Of a stretch of 64,000 nt of DNA, positions 24,714 to 33,301 are shown piece after piece; within the stretch, counting starts at the first letter, position 1, and each line of letters begins with the position of its first letter. This DNA is from Arthrobacter sp. ISL-30 (lineage in GTDB: Bacteria; Actinomycetota; Actinomycetes; Actinomycetales; Micrococcaceae): NCBI RefSeq assembly GCF_018613855.1, contig NZ_JAGGPK010000025.1, forward strand, positions 1 through 64,000, given 5' to 3'. The position numbers and the translations under genes are program-made. The notes beneath the pieces were generated by a model, which searched no databases, was not told where the DNA came from, and saw only the letters and a list, made by a program, of their open reading frames with translations.

Positions 24714-25561
24714 CAGCGGCCTGCTTCCCCCGAAGTGGACCGGCTACCGCCTGTGTCCGGGCCAATGGAGTGCAGTACTGAGGTCTTTCCGGAGACGGTG
24801 TTGGTGCGTAGCAGCATGAGCTTGAGGTCGGGGCCGACGATCGTCTCCACTTTGCCCCCGGGCTGTGCATAGAGCTGGTCATCGATCATCACGCTGCCAC
24901 TGGCAGACTTCGCAATGATATCGACGCCGACGTCGTGCGGCAGCCTAATGGTCAGGTCCCCTGAAACAGAGTTGGCGCCGAAGTCGGCAGTGAAGCCGTG
25001 CAGGTCGAAGCTGAGGTCGCCGCTTACGGTGATTGCCCGCACATTGCTGAAATCGCCTGACGCTGTGACTTCGCCCGAGACGCTTTTTGCGGTGAGGACT
25101 CCTTCGTGATTACGGACAATCACTTCTCCGCTGACCGTGCTGACCTGGAGCTGTCCTCGGGTGCCATCGGCCATCACAGATCCGGATACGGTACTCAGCC
25201 TGGTGTGGCCGCTGACCCCGGAAAGCAGGCCGTCGCCGTTAACAGTGCCGGCCTCGACCTTGACGTTGTGCGGCACGGCAATGCTGACCACCACCGAGTT
25301 CGCGCTGGTGTTGTTCACCGTGCCCATAAGGTTCCGGAACCAGCCTTGGGGGCCATGCAGCTGATGCCGTACTTCGAGCTTGCCGTCGCTGAGGCTGATG
25401 CTGAGCGGATCACCGTCGATCTCGGACACTTCAATGCGCGTCACGGCCTCGTCATGAGTAACGACGTCGAAGCGCCCCTTAACGATGCCCAGCTTCAGGG
25501 AGCGGACGCCCTCGACCTCAATGGTTTGTGGGCCGGTGACGGTCCAGGTTTCCTCTGACAT
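24713..25561 (-). CDS. DUF4097-family beta-strand-repeat protein
   Basis: 282 residues from ATG 25561 (AGGAGAGG just upstream; longer frame to 25609 lacks support). Begins MSEETWTVTGPQTIEVEGVR and then shows repeated short strands with the pattern x-VSG-x (VSGHTRLSTVSGSVMADG, VSTVSGEVIVRN, AKSVSGEVTASGD, VSGDLSFDLHG, SVSGDLTIRLP), the right-handed beta-helix-like signature of DUF4097/adhesin-like repeats. No signal peptide or membrane anchor. Function unknown; such proteins are often paired with PadR or anti-sigma genes and may sense envelope stress. Confidence 0.85.
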   Translation of the reverse strand: MSEETWTVTGPQTIEVEGVRSLKLGIVKGRFDVVTHDEAVTRIEVSEIDGDPLSISLSDGKLEVRHQLHGPQGWFRNLMGTVNNTSANSVVVSIAVPHNVKVEAGTVNGDGLLSGVSGHTRLSTVSGSVMADGTRGQLQVSTVSGEVIVRNHEGVLTAKSVSGEVTASGDFSNVRAITVSGDLSFDLHGFTADFGANSVSGDLTIRLPHDVGVDIIAKSASGSVMIDDQLYAQPGGKVETIVGPDLKLMLLRTNTVSGKTSVLHSIGPDTGGSRSTSGEAGR

Positions 25562-25611
25562 GACCTCTCCTCTTACACGGTCTCGCAAAACGCACGGTCT
25601 CAAAGCCAAAT

Positions 25612-25647
25612 CACGATATATCGCGATGCGAACACGATATATCGTGT
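25612..25647 (-). promoter_or_regulatory. Twin palindromic operator, probable PadR site
   Basis: CGATATATCG occurs at 25614-25623 and 25635-25644, 21 bp apart (two helical turns). The second copy extends to the perfect palindrome ACACGATATATCGTGT (25632-25647). Located 53-83 bp before the DUF4097 start, where a repressor would cover the promoter. Confidence 0.7.
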
Positions 25648-25710
25648 TTGTGGAGAGGGCAATAGGCCGAGGTAACGCTTTGGAGCCAGGAGGTTTAGGC
25701 TGTCCGGTTC

Positions 25711-26310
25711 CTACTCAGGCTGGGCGATTTTGAGCCACTGGAACCAGCCACGGTGCAGCACAAGCCAAGCGATGAGCCCGTATCCCGCCTGGCCGGGAGT
25801 CCCGCCGTTGGCAGCAAGGTCTGTCCGCCACTGCTCATGGTTCAAAAGGGGTGAGAAGGTGTCCACGTAGTGGTGGTTGCGACGCGTGGTGACGTCTGCG
25901 AAGGCAGTGTTGATATCAGCGAGCCTGCGATTCTTGGCAGGGTCGAGGGTGGGAGGGGGCCCCACAACAAATACCTCGATGTTGTTCTGCGACGCACCAT
26001 CCAGGATATTGGCGAGGTTGAGGCGGCTCCGGGCGGTTGAAAGACCGAATTCGATGTCACGGCCGGACAGTCCAATGACCAGCCGGTTCTCGTGGGAATC
26101 GCTGAAGCGGCGGCCCGCTTCTTCGAACCAGCGGGCGGCCAGGCCCTCGGTGCCTTCCTGCGGGCATGGAAGGGCGTAGCTTTCTACGGCGACGGCATCC
26201 TGGGGGGTTCGCGCGAGGACACGACCAAGCCAGCCCAGCGCCCTTGGGTCGCCCAGTCCTGCCAGCAGCTCGTCACCAACAGCTGCGATGCGCAGCTTCC
26301 TGTCTTCCAC
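25711..26310 (-). CDS. SGNH/GDSL-like protein with degenerate active site
   Basis: 199 residues, GTG start with GAGGTCA upstream. SGNH-type layout: RIAAVGDELLAGLGD at the N-terminus (block I, residues 7-21), LVIGLSGRDIEFG (block III, about 77-89), VVGPPPT (about 114) and ANGGTPGQAGYGLIAW (block V, about 167-182). The nucleophile position of GDSL is Glu, and the catalytic Asp-His block reads GGTP, so hydrolase activity is doubtful. No signal peptide. It lies between the PadR operon and kgd and has no obvious partner. Confidence 0.75.
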   Translation of the reverse strand: MEDRKLRIAAVGDELLAGLGDPRALGWLGRVLARTPQDAVAVESYALPCPQEGTEGLAARWFEEAGRRFSDSHENRLVIGLSGRDIEFGLSTARSRLNLANILDGASQNNIEVFVVGPPPTLDPAKNRRLADINTAFADVTTRRNHHYVDTFSPLLNHEQWRTDLAANGGTPGQAGYGLIAWLVLHRGWFQWLKIAQPE

Positions 26311-26395
26311 ACTGACCTCATTACTTCGGTATCGAATCCAAGCGAAGGCACCACGCTTTGCTGCCTAAAGCCCATACTGCTTCCATTAAACAGAA

Positions 26396-26437
26396 CTGCC
26401 CGGCCGGTATGGTGCATTTGCACCTCCGGCCGGGCAG
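26396..26437 (-). terminator. Terminator of kgd
   Basis: CTGCCCGGCCGG pairs with CCGGCCGGGCAG, and an inner GGTGCA-TT-TGCACC stem extends the hairpin. On the minus strand it is followed by TTCTGTTT. Sits 12 nt after the kgd stop. Confidence 0.85.
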
Positions 26438-26448
26438 CCATGGTGTTG

Positions 26449-29400
26449 CTAGCGGGCGAAGGCCTGCTTGATCAGGGTGTCCTGTTCCAGCGCGTGGCGC
26501 TTCATGGATCCCGCCGCGGTGGAGGCAGAGGCCGGACGGGACACGAGGGTAACCTTGCGATCCAGGGCCGGAGCCAGGTTGAGGCCGATGAACGGCCACG
26601 GTCCCTGGTTGGCGGGCTCGTCCTGGGCCCAGACGACGTCGGCGTTCGGGTACTTGGCCAGTTCGGCGTCGATCTCGGCCAGCGGCAGCGGGTAGAGCTG
26701 CTCGACCCGAATGATTGCCGTCGAGGTGTCACCGGACTTCTGCCGTGAAGACAGGAGGTCGTAGTACAGGCGACCCGAGACGAGGATGACCCGGCTGACG
26801 TCCTGGCCCGAGAGTGCCTCGTGCTCGCTGATGACGGGCCTGAAGCTGCCGGTGGTGAAGTCCTCGACGGCTGAGGCCGCACCCTTGAGGCGGAGAAGCT
26901 GCTTCGGGGTGAAGATGATCAGCGGCTTGCGCGGGCGGCTGTACGCCTGGCGGCGCAGCAGGTGGAAGTGCGAGGCCGCCGTCGTCGGGTTTGCCACAAC
27001 CATGTTGTCCTCGGCGCACAGCTGGAGGAAACGCTCGATGCGGGCGGACGAGTGGTCAGGACCCTGGCCTTCATAACCATGCGGCAGCATGAGCACGAGG
27101 GAGGAACGCTGTCCCCACTTCTGCTCTGCCGAGGAGATGAACTCGTCAATGATGGTCTGGGCGCCATTGACGAAGTCGCCGAACTGGGCTTCCCAGAGCA
27201 CCAGGGCATCCGGGCGCTCCACGGAGTACCCGTATTCGAAGCCCATTGCCGCATATTCCGATAGCAGGGAGTCGTAGATCCACAGCTTGGCCTGCTTGTC
27301 AGACAGGTTGCCCAGCGGGACCCATTCGCTGCCGTTGGCACGGTCGTGGAACACCGCGTGCCGCTGCACAAACGTGCCGCGACGCGAATCCTGCCCGGCC
27401 AAGCGGACGGGCACGCCCTCCATAATGAGGGAGCCGAAAGCCGCGATCTCGCCAAAACCCCAGTCGATGCCGCCCTCCCGAGACATCTGCTCACGCTTCT
27501 CCAGGAGCTGCTTGAGCTTGGAGTGGACTGTGAAGCCCTCCGGGATGTTCAGGTGCGCCTGGCCGATGAGGGCCAGGGTTTCCGCGGAGATGGCAGTGGA
27601 ATCCGGAGCATTCGTGCCGGAGTCCGACTGCTGCGCGATGGGGCGCTCGATGTCGGACACGGCGGCGGAATCGGCTGTGATGATCGGAATCGGGGAGGTC
27701 TGTGCCGCATGGGTTTCGGCGAAGACACGCTCGAGTCGCTCCTGGTAGTCACGAAGCAACTGCTCGGCCTCGTCCTCGGTGATGTCGCCACGACCGATGA
27801 GGGATTCCGTGTAGAGCTTTCGGACCGAGCGCTTGGCCTCGATCAGGTTGTACATCAGCGGCTGCGTCATCGAGGGGTCATCGCCCTCGTTGTGGCCACG
27901 GCGGCGGTAGCACACCATGTCGATGACAACATCCTTGTGGAACCGCTGGCGGAACTCGTAGGCCAGCTGTGCCACACGGACAACAGCCTCGGGGTCGTCA
28001 CCGTTCACATGGAATACCGGAGCCTGGATCATCTTGGCCACGTCGGTGGAGTACGTGGAGGACCGTGACGAGGAAGGAGCAGTGGTGAAGCCAACCTGGT
28101 TGTTCACGATGATGTGCACGGTGCCACCTGTACGGTAGCCGCGCAGCTGGGACAGGTTGAGGGTTTCCGCCACTACACCCTGGCCCGCGAAGGCTGCATC
28201 GCCGTGGATCATGATCGGCAGGACCGGGAAGGACGTTCCCTGGTCGAGGCGATCCTGCTTGGCGCGGACAATTCCCTCAAGTACGGGGTCGACTGCTTCG
28301 AGGTGCGACGGGTTGGCCGCGAGGTAGACCTTGGTCTCCTTGCCGTTGTCCGAGGTGAAGGTGCCTTCGGTGCCAAGATGGTACTTCACGTCGCCGGAGC
28401 CCTGAACGGAGCGGGGATCCTGGGTGCCTTCGAATTCGCGGAACACCTGGGCATAGGTCTTGCCGGCGATGTTGGTGAGCACATTGAGGCGGCCGCGGTG
28501 GGCCATGCCAATGGCCACCTCGTCCAGGCCGTCGTCGGCTGCGTCCGAGATGATGGCATCCAGCAGCGGAATCAGGGACTCGCCACCCTCCAGCGAGAAG
28601 CGCTTCTGGCCCACGAACTTGGTCTGCAGGAAGGTCTCAAAGGCTTCGGCAGCATTGAGCTTGGAGACGATGCGCAGCTGCTCTTCGCGGCTCGGCTTCG
28701 AATAAGGGTGCTCCAACTGGTCCTGGAACCACTTGCGTTCCGCGGGCTCCTGGATGTGCATGTACTCAATGCCTGTGGTGCGGCAGTAGGCGTCGCGCAG
28801 GACACCGAGGATGTCACGGAACTTCAGCACGGACTTGCCGCCGAAGCCGCCGGTGGGCCACTCGCGGTCAAGGTCCCACAGCGTCAGGCCGTAGGTCAGC
28901 ACATCGAGGTCGGGGTGCTTGCGCTGGACGTACTCCAGGGGATCGGTGTCCGCCATGAGGTGGCCACGAACACGGTACGAGTGAATCAGCTGCTGGATGC
29001 GGGCGACCTTGTTGATCTGGTCGGCAGGGTCAACCTGGAGGTCGGGACTCCAGCGGACTGGCTCATACGGGATGCGCAGGGCTTCGAAGATTTCGTCGTA
29101 GAAACCCTGCGCGCCAAGGAGGAGCTGGTGGACGAGCTTCAGGAACTCGCCGCTGCCCGCACCTTGGATGACGCGGTGGTCGTAGGTGGAGGTCAGCGTG
29201 AGGATCTTGCTGATGGCGTTCTGCGCAATGATCTTCTCGCTGGCACCCTGCCATTCGGCCGGGTAGTCAAGGGCGCCGACGCCGATGATGGCGGCCTGTC
29301 CCTTGGAGAGACGCGGCACTGAGTGGACTGTGCCAATGCCGCCGGGGTTGGTGAGGGAAACGGTGGTGCCGGCGTGGTCGTCCGCCGTCAGCTTCCCGTT

Positions 29401-30246
29401 GCGGGCCCGCTTGATGAGGTCTTCATACGTGTGCCAGAACTCCGCGAAGTTCATGGTCTCGGCCTTCTTGATGTTCGGAACCATCAGCAGGCGGGTGCCG
29501 TCAGGCTTGGGCATGTCGATGGCGATGCCGAAGTTGACGTGCGCAGGCTGGACGGCCACAGGCTTGCCATCCACTTCGTCGTAGTAGACGTTCATGGAAG
29601 GGAACTGGGAGAGGGCCTTGACTACTGCATAGCCGATCAGGTGCGTGAAGGAGACCTTGCCGCCACGGGCGCGTGCCAGGTTGGAGTTGATGACGACGCG
29701 GTTGTCGATCAGGAGCTTTGCCGGGATGGCCCGCACGCTGGTAGCCGTCGGAACCTCGAGGCTGGTGACCATGTTCGAGGCAATGGCTTTTGCAGGTCCG
29801 CGGAGGACGGAGACGACGTCTTCCTCGGGCGCGGTGGGTGCCTTGACGTTCTTGGGCAGCTGGGCCGGAATGGGCTGGACCGCGGTGCCCGTCTGCTTGG
29901 CGCCGTCTTTGGCGACAGTAGCCGGGGCTTTCTTGACAGGGGCAGGAGCGGCGGGGGCCGGGGCTGCAGATGCCGGAGGCGCAGTCGGCTGGGCCGGCGC
30001 CTGTGCCGGTTCAGCGGGAGCCTGCTCCACGACAGGAATTTCACGGGTAGGGGGATTGGCAGCGAGAGTGGCTGCTGAGGTTCCGTTGGAAGAAGAGCCG
30101 TCTACGGTTTCAAAGGATTCGAACAAAGGCCACCACTTGGAATCGACCGAATTCTTGTCCTGCTGGTACCGCTCGTACAGTTCGTCAACGAGCCACTCGT
30201 TGCCGCCAAATTCTTCGGGTAGACGGTGGCTGGGCTGCTCTGGCAC
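26449..30246 (-). CDS. kgd: Multifunctional 2-oxoglutarate metabolism enzyme (Kgd/SucA)
   Basis: About 1265 residues. Domains in order: short N-terminal E1 segment (EEFGGNEWLVDELYERYQQD), Pro/Ala-rich linker, 2-oxoacid acyltransferase domain (VSFTHLIGYAVVKAL, and the catalytic TYDHRVIQGAGSGEFL), then the thiamine-dependent E1o domain (AIGMAHRGRLNVLTNI, GDAAFAGQG, RRRGHNEGDDPSMTQP) and transketolase C-terminal part. This single chain combines E1 and E2-like units, as in mycobacteria, for the TCA step from 2-oxoglutarate. GTG 30246 with GAGG upstream is preferred; ATG 30288 is an alternative. A terminator follows. Confidence 0.95.
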   Translation of the reverse strand: MPEQPSHRLPEEFGGNEWLVDELYERYQQDKNSVDSKWWPLFESFETVDGSSSNGTSAATLAANPPTREIPVVEQAPAEPAQAPAQPTAPPASAAPAPAAPAPVKKAPATVAKDGAKQTGTAVQPIPAQLPKNVKAPTAPEEDVVSVLRGPAKAIASNMVTSLEVPTATSVRAIPAKLLIDNRVVINSNLARARGGKVSFTHLIGYAVVKALSQFPSMNVYYDEVDGKPVAVQPAHVNFGIAIDMPKPDGTRLLMVPNIKKAETMNFAEFWHTYEDLIKRARNGKLTADDHAGTTVSLTNPGGIGTVHSVPRLSKGQAAIIGVGALDYPAEWQGASEKIIAQNAISKILTLTSTYDHRVIQGAGSGEFLKLVHQLLLGAQGFYDEIFEALRIPYEPVRWSPDLQVDPADQINKVARIQQLIHSYRVRGHLMADTDPLEYVQRKHPDLDVLTYGLTLWDLDREWPTGGFGGKSVLKFRDILGVLRDAYCRTTGIEYMHIQEPAERKWFQDQLEHPYSKPSREEQLRIVSKLNAAEAFETFLQTKFVGQKRFSLEGGESLIPLLDAIISDAADDGLDEVAIGMAHRGRLNVLTNIAGKTYAQVFREFEGTQDPRSVQGSGDVKYHLGTEGTFTSDNGKETKVYLAANPSHLEAVDPVLEGIVRAKQDRLDQGTSFPVLPIMIHGDAAFAGQGVVAETLNLSQLRGYRTGGTVHIIVNNQVGFTTAPSSSRSSTYSTDVAKMIQAPVFHVNGDDPEAVVRVAQLAYEFRQRFHKDVVIDMVCYRRRGHNEGDDPSMTQPLMYNLIEAKRSVRKLYTESLIGRGDITEDEAEQLLRDYQERLERVFAETHAAQTSPIPIITADSAAVSDIERPIAQQSDSGTNAPDSTAISAETLALIGQAHLNIPEGFTVHSKLKQLLEKREQMSREGGIDWGFGEIAAFGSLIMEGVPVRLAGQDSRRGTFVQRHAVFHDRANGSEWVPLGNLSDKQAKLWIYDSLLSEYAAMGFEYGYSVERPDALVLWEAQFGDFVNGAQTIIDEFISSAEQKWGQRSSLVLMLPHGYEGQGPDHSSARIERFLQLCAEDNMVVANPTTAASHFHLLRRQAYSRPRKPLIIFTPKQLLRLKGAASAVEDFTTGSFRPVISEHEALSGQDVSRVILVSGRLYYDLLSSRQKSGDTSTAIIRVEQLYPLPLAEIDAELAKYPNADVVWAQDEPANQGPWPFIGLNLAPALDRKVTLVSRPASASTAAGSMKRHALEQDTLIKQAFAR

Positions 30247-30749
30247 TTGAAATACGCCTCTTCCATGAGTTTGATTTCCAGCTGGCATCAAAGTCGCCTT
30301 GGCAAACCATGATCCAGGGTCCGGGTCTGCGAACTCAGACCCATGCCAGTCTAGTGACGATGCACAGGTAACTGCCAATAGTGGTGACGCAAATCATGCC
30401 CACATCGGACACATGCTGACGCGGTGCCCGAAGGAGGCCATGAGGAGCCCCTGATGATGTTCGGCCAAAGCCCTGCCTGTAGACTGAAATCCTTATGGAC
30501 AGTAATTCTAGGTGCCGGCCTGGGGGCTGTCGCCGGAGCCCCCAGCGGGATATCGCAGGGAACTCCGCGCAGCTTACCCACAGAGCCGGCAAACCCCGTT
30601 CACGTGCCCATCACACTTCGGCGTGCAATGCCGGAGCTGCCAAAGACTTAGTATCGGCATCTGCCGATCATCCTCCGCCGGGCCGATCTTCAGCCATCGC
30701 CCGGCACAAGGGCCGAATAACCTTCAGCCGTATGGGGGCCACGACCTAG
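30247..30749. other. Intergenic region with divergent promoters (kgd and CNNM operon)
   Basis: No convincing gene. For kgd there is a minus-strand TAGACT at 30347-30352 with TTGGCA 19 bp upstream. For the plus-strand operon, TAGACT at 30480-30485 and TAGTAT at 30649-30654 are possible -10 boxes. An open frame 30495-30749 ends in TAG immediately before the CNNM ATG, but its composition is not coding-like. Confidence 0.5.
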
Positions 30750-32099
30750 ATGGAATGGCTCCTTCTCGTCGCCGGTTTCCTCCTCATCATGGGAACAGGT
30801 TTCTTCGTTGCCGTTGAATTCTCGTTGGTTGCCCTGGACCAGGCAGCCGTGCAGCGTGCCGTGGACGACGGCGACCACGCCGCCGCACCTCTCCTCAAAT
30901 GCCTCAAATCGCTCTCTACCCAGCTGTCCAGTTGCCAGCTGGGCATTACCCTCACCACCCTCCTGACGGGTTACGTGATGGAACCCTCGGTCGGAGCGCT
31001 GCTTGAGGATCCTCTTGCCGCCGTCGGGATTCCCGATGCGGCGGCCCACTCGGTTTCCCTTGTCATCGCCATGGCGCTTGCCACTCTCTTGTCCATGCTG
31101 CTGGGCGAGCTTGTGCCCAAGAATATGGCTATCGCCCTGGCTTTCCCCCTTGGCAAGGCCCTTGCCCGGCCGCAGCTTCTGTTCACCGCGATTTTCAAGC
31201 CAGCCATCCTCGTCCTCAATGGTTTCTCCAATAGAGTCCTGAACATCTTTGGCCTTGAGGCCAAGGAAGAGATCTCGGGAGCCCGGACACCGGCCGAACT
31301 GGCGTCACTGGTTCGTCGTTCGGCCGAAATGGGAACCCTCGACGCCGGCACCGCCAACTTTGTTGCCAGAACACTGAACTTCGCGGGAAGGTCCGCGGCC
31401 GACGTCATGACGCCCCGCATCAGGATGGAAACCATCGACGCCGACCAGCCGGTCAGCGACATCATTGAGGCCGCTCGTCGCACAGGCTATTCGCGATTCC
31501 CGGTTATCGGCGATTCAGCCGACGACATCAGGGGCGTGGTGCATGTGAAGAAGGCCGTGGCAGTGCCCTCCGACCGAAGGGCGAACCTCGAAGCAGGTGC
31601 CATCATGACCGACGTCCTGCGTGTCCCCGAAACCATCCACCTTGACGCCCTGCTCTCCGAACTGCGGGAAGGCAACCTGCAGCTCGCCGTCGTTCTTGAC
31701 GAATACGGCGGAACCGCCGGCATTGCAACGCTTGAGGACCTTGTAGAGGAGATCGTCGGTGAAGTGGCGGACGAGCACGACAAGGTCAGGCCGGGGCTGT
31801 TGCAGAGCGCTTCGGGCGACTGGTACTTCCCGGGGCTGCTCCGCCCGGACGAGGTGACCGAGCAGATTCCCGGACTCACCGTTCCTGATGAAGCGGCCTA
31901 CGAAACCGTGGGCGGCTACGTGATGAGCAAGCTGGGAAGGATCGCAGCTGTCGGCGATGTCGTCGAGACCGGCGGTGGAACCCTCACCGTGACCCGGATG
32001 GATGGGCGCCGGATAGACCGTATCTGCTTCCGTCCGGCTAAGGATGCCGAGGCTGGCAGCGACAATATAGCTGCCAGCACCGGCGGGGGTGCCTCATGA
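30750..32099 (+). CDS. CNNM/CorC-type membrane protein with CBS domains
   Basis: 449 residues: DUF21 membrane domain with four hydrophobic stretches (about 1-140; TGFFVAVEFSLVALDQAAV, CQLGITLTTLLTGYV, LLGELVPKNMAIA), a CBS pair (about 205-335; ADVMTPRIRMETIDADQP, EYGGTAGIATLEDLVEEIVGE) and a C-terminal CorC_HlyC domain (about 350-430). These proteins, often called hemolysin-like, are implicated in magnesium/cobalt transport. It overlaps the next, similar gene by four bases; the pair may form a heteromer. Confidence 0.9.
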   Translation: MEWLLLVAGFLLIMGTGFFVAVEFSLVALDQAAVQRAVDDGDHAAAPLLKCLKSLSTQLSSCQLGITLTTLLTGYVMEPSVGALLEDPLAAVGIPDAAAHSVSLVIAMALATLLSMLLGELVPKNMAIALAFPLGKALARPQLLFTAIFKPAILVLNGFSNRVLNIFGLEAKEEISGARTPAELASLVRRSAEMGTLDAGTANFVARTLNFAGRSAADVMTPRIRMETIDADQPVSDIIEAARRTGYSRFPVIGDSADDIRGVVHVKKAVAVPSDRRANLEAGAIMTDVLRVPETIHLDALLSELREGNLQLAVVLDEYGGTAGIATLEDLVEEIVGEVADEHDKVRPGLLQSASGDWYFPGLLRPDEVTEQIPGLTVPDEAAYETVGGYVMSKLGRIAAVGDVVETGGGTLTVTRMDGRRIDRICFRPAKDAEAGSDNIAASTGGGAS

Positions 32100-33172
32100 G
32101 TGACTGGGCCGGAATTCTCTGGTTGATCTTCCTGCTGATCGGCAACGCCTTCTTCGTTGGCGCGGAGTTCGCCGTCATATCCGCTCGGCGCAGCCAGATC
32201 GAGCCGCTGGCTGAGGCGGGATCCAAGGCCGCGCAAACAACCTTGCGGGCTATGGAGAGCGTTTCCCTGATGCTCGCCTGTGCGCAGCTGGGCATCACCG
32301 TGTGCTCGCTGTTGATACTTCAGGTGGCGGAGCCCGCCATTCACCACCTCATGGTGGTTCCCCTGGAGGCTGCCGGCCTTCCGATGGAGCTGTCCGACGT
32401 CATTGCCTTCGGTGTGGCGCTGGCGTTGGTGACGTTCCTGCACGTGACCTTTGGTGAAATGGTGCCTAAGAACATCTCCGTGTCTGTTGCGGACAAGGCC
32501 GCGCTGCTCCTGGCTCCTCCGCTCATGTTCATAGCGGGCCTGGTCAAGCCCGTGATCTGGACCCTTAACTGGGCGGCCAACCACATCCTTAGGGTCATGC
32601 GGATCGAACCGAAGGACGAGGTGTCGTCGTCGTTCACCCTGGAGGAGGTGCAGTCGATCGTCCAGGAGTCCAGGCGTCATGGGCTCGTTGATGATGAGGC
32701 AGGACTATTGAGTGGTGCGCTGGAGTTCTCCGAACACACCGCGGCCCACATTATGGTGCCGTTGGACAAGCTCGTCATGCTGAAGTCTTCAACCACGCCG
32801 GGGGAGTTTGAGAAGGCGGTAAGCCGGACCGGGTTCTCCCGTTTCCCCATGCTTGACGACGACGGAGTCCTGGCAGGCTATCTGCACATCAAGGATGTCC
32901 TGGCCATTCCGGAGCCGGGGCACCAGTATCCGATAGCGGAAAGCAGGATCCGTTCCCTCGCCAACCTCTCGCCGGACGATGAGATCGAAGATGCCCTGTC
33001 CGTTATGCAGCGGTCGGGTTCACACCTTGCGCGGGTTATCGGGCCGGACGGGCAGACCCAGGGCGTGCTGTTCCTCGAAGATGTGATCGAGCAACTGGTC
33101 GGCGAAATCCGGGATGCCACGCAGGCGCGGGGGATTCGCCGTCTGGGAGGCCAGGCGAGTCCGAAAGCGTAG
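32096..33172 (+). CDS. CNNM-type membrane protein with CBS domains, shorter paralogue
   Basis: 358 residues. DUF21 domain (NAFFVGAEFAVISARRSQIE, LACAQLGITVCSLL, TFGEMVPKNISVSVADKA) and CBS pair (SEHTAAHIMVPLDKL, FLEDVIEQLVGEI), ending about 20 residues after the CBS region. The CorC_HlyC domain of its upstream partner is absent, so the two are not interchangeable. Start overlaps the previous stop (ATGA). Probable divalent-cation homeostasis; substrate not determinable. Confidence 0.9.
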   Translation: MSDWAGILWLIFLLIGNAFFVGAEFAVISARRSQIEPLAEAGSKAAQTTLRAMESVSLMLACAQLGITVCSLLILQVAEPAIHHLMVVPLEAAGLPMELSDVIAFGVALALVTFLHVTFGEMVPKNISVSVADKAALLLAPPLMFIAGLVKPVIWTLNWAANHILRVMRIEPKDEVSSSFTLEEVQSIVQESRRHGLVDDEAGLLSGALEFSEHTAAHIMVPLDKLVMLKSSTTPGEFEKAVSRTGFSRFPMLDDDGVLAGYLHIKDVLAIPEPGHQYPIAESRIRSLANLSPDDEIEDALSVMQRSGSHLARVIGPDGQTQGVLFLEDVIEQLVGEIRDATQARGIRRLGGQASPKA

Positions 33173-33174
33173 CT

Positions 33175-33209
33175 CGTGACCCAAAGTGCGCGGCCGGGTT
33201 GGTGTCACG
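33175..33209 (+). terminator. Possible terminator after the CNNM operon
   Basis: CGTGACCCAA ... TTGGTGTCACG, a 10-bp stem with one bulge. No T-run, so support is moderate. Confidence 0.4.
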
Positions 33210-33224
33210 AATAGCAAGCAAATA

Positions 33225-33251
33225 GGAATCATTCGCAAGAAGGCTTAGACT
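33225..33251 (+). promoter_or_regulatory. znuA promoter with Zur-like box
   Basis: GGAATCATTCGCAA (33225-33238) lies between the -35 position and the -10 box TAGACT (33246-33251). The same 14-mer with one change occurs upstream of zur (36615-36628). The AATnATT core resembles Fur/Zur boxes. Binding here would block the polymerase. Confidence 0.7.
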
Positions 33252-33301
33252 GGACAGCGACAAGTTTTCTTGATTCCCATTCGAAAAGATCAGAGGTACC
33301 T

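Noticed and set aside
28114..29322. 402-codon plus-strand open frame inside kgd
   Set aside because: Antisense shadow of a high-GC gene; no family motifs, while the minus strand encodes Kgd throughout.
30495..30749. 84-codon open frame ending directly before the CNNM start codon
   Set aside because: TAGACT lies 9 nt upstream and the stop touches the next ATG, but the Arg/Ser/His/Pro-rich product and poor third-position GC do not look coding.
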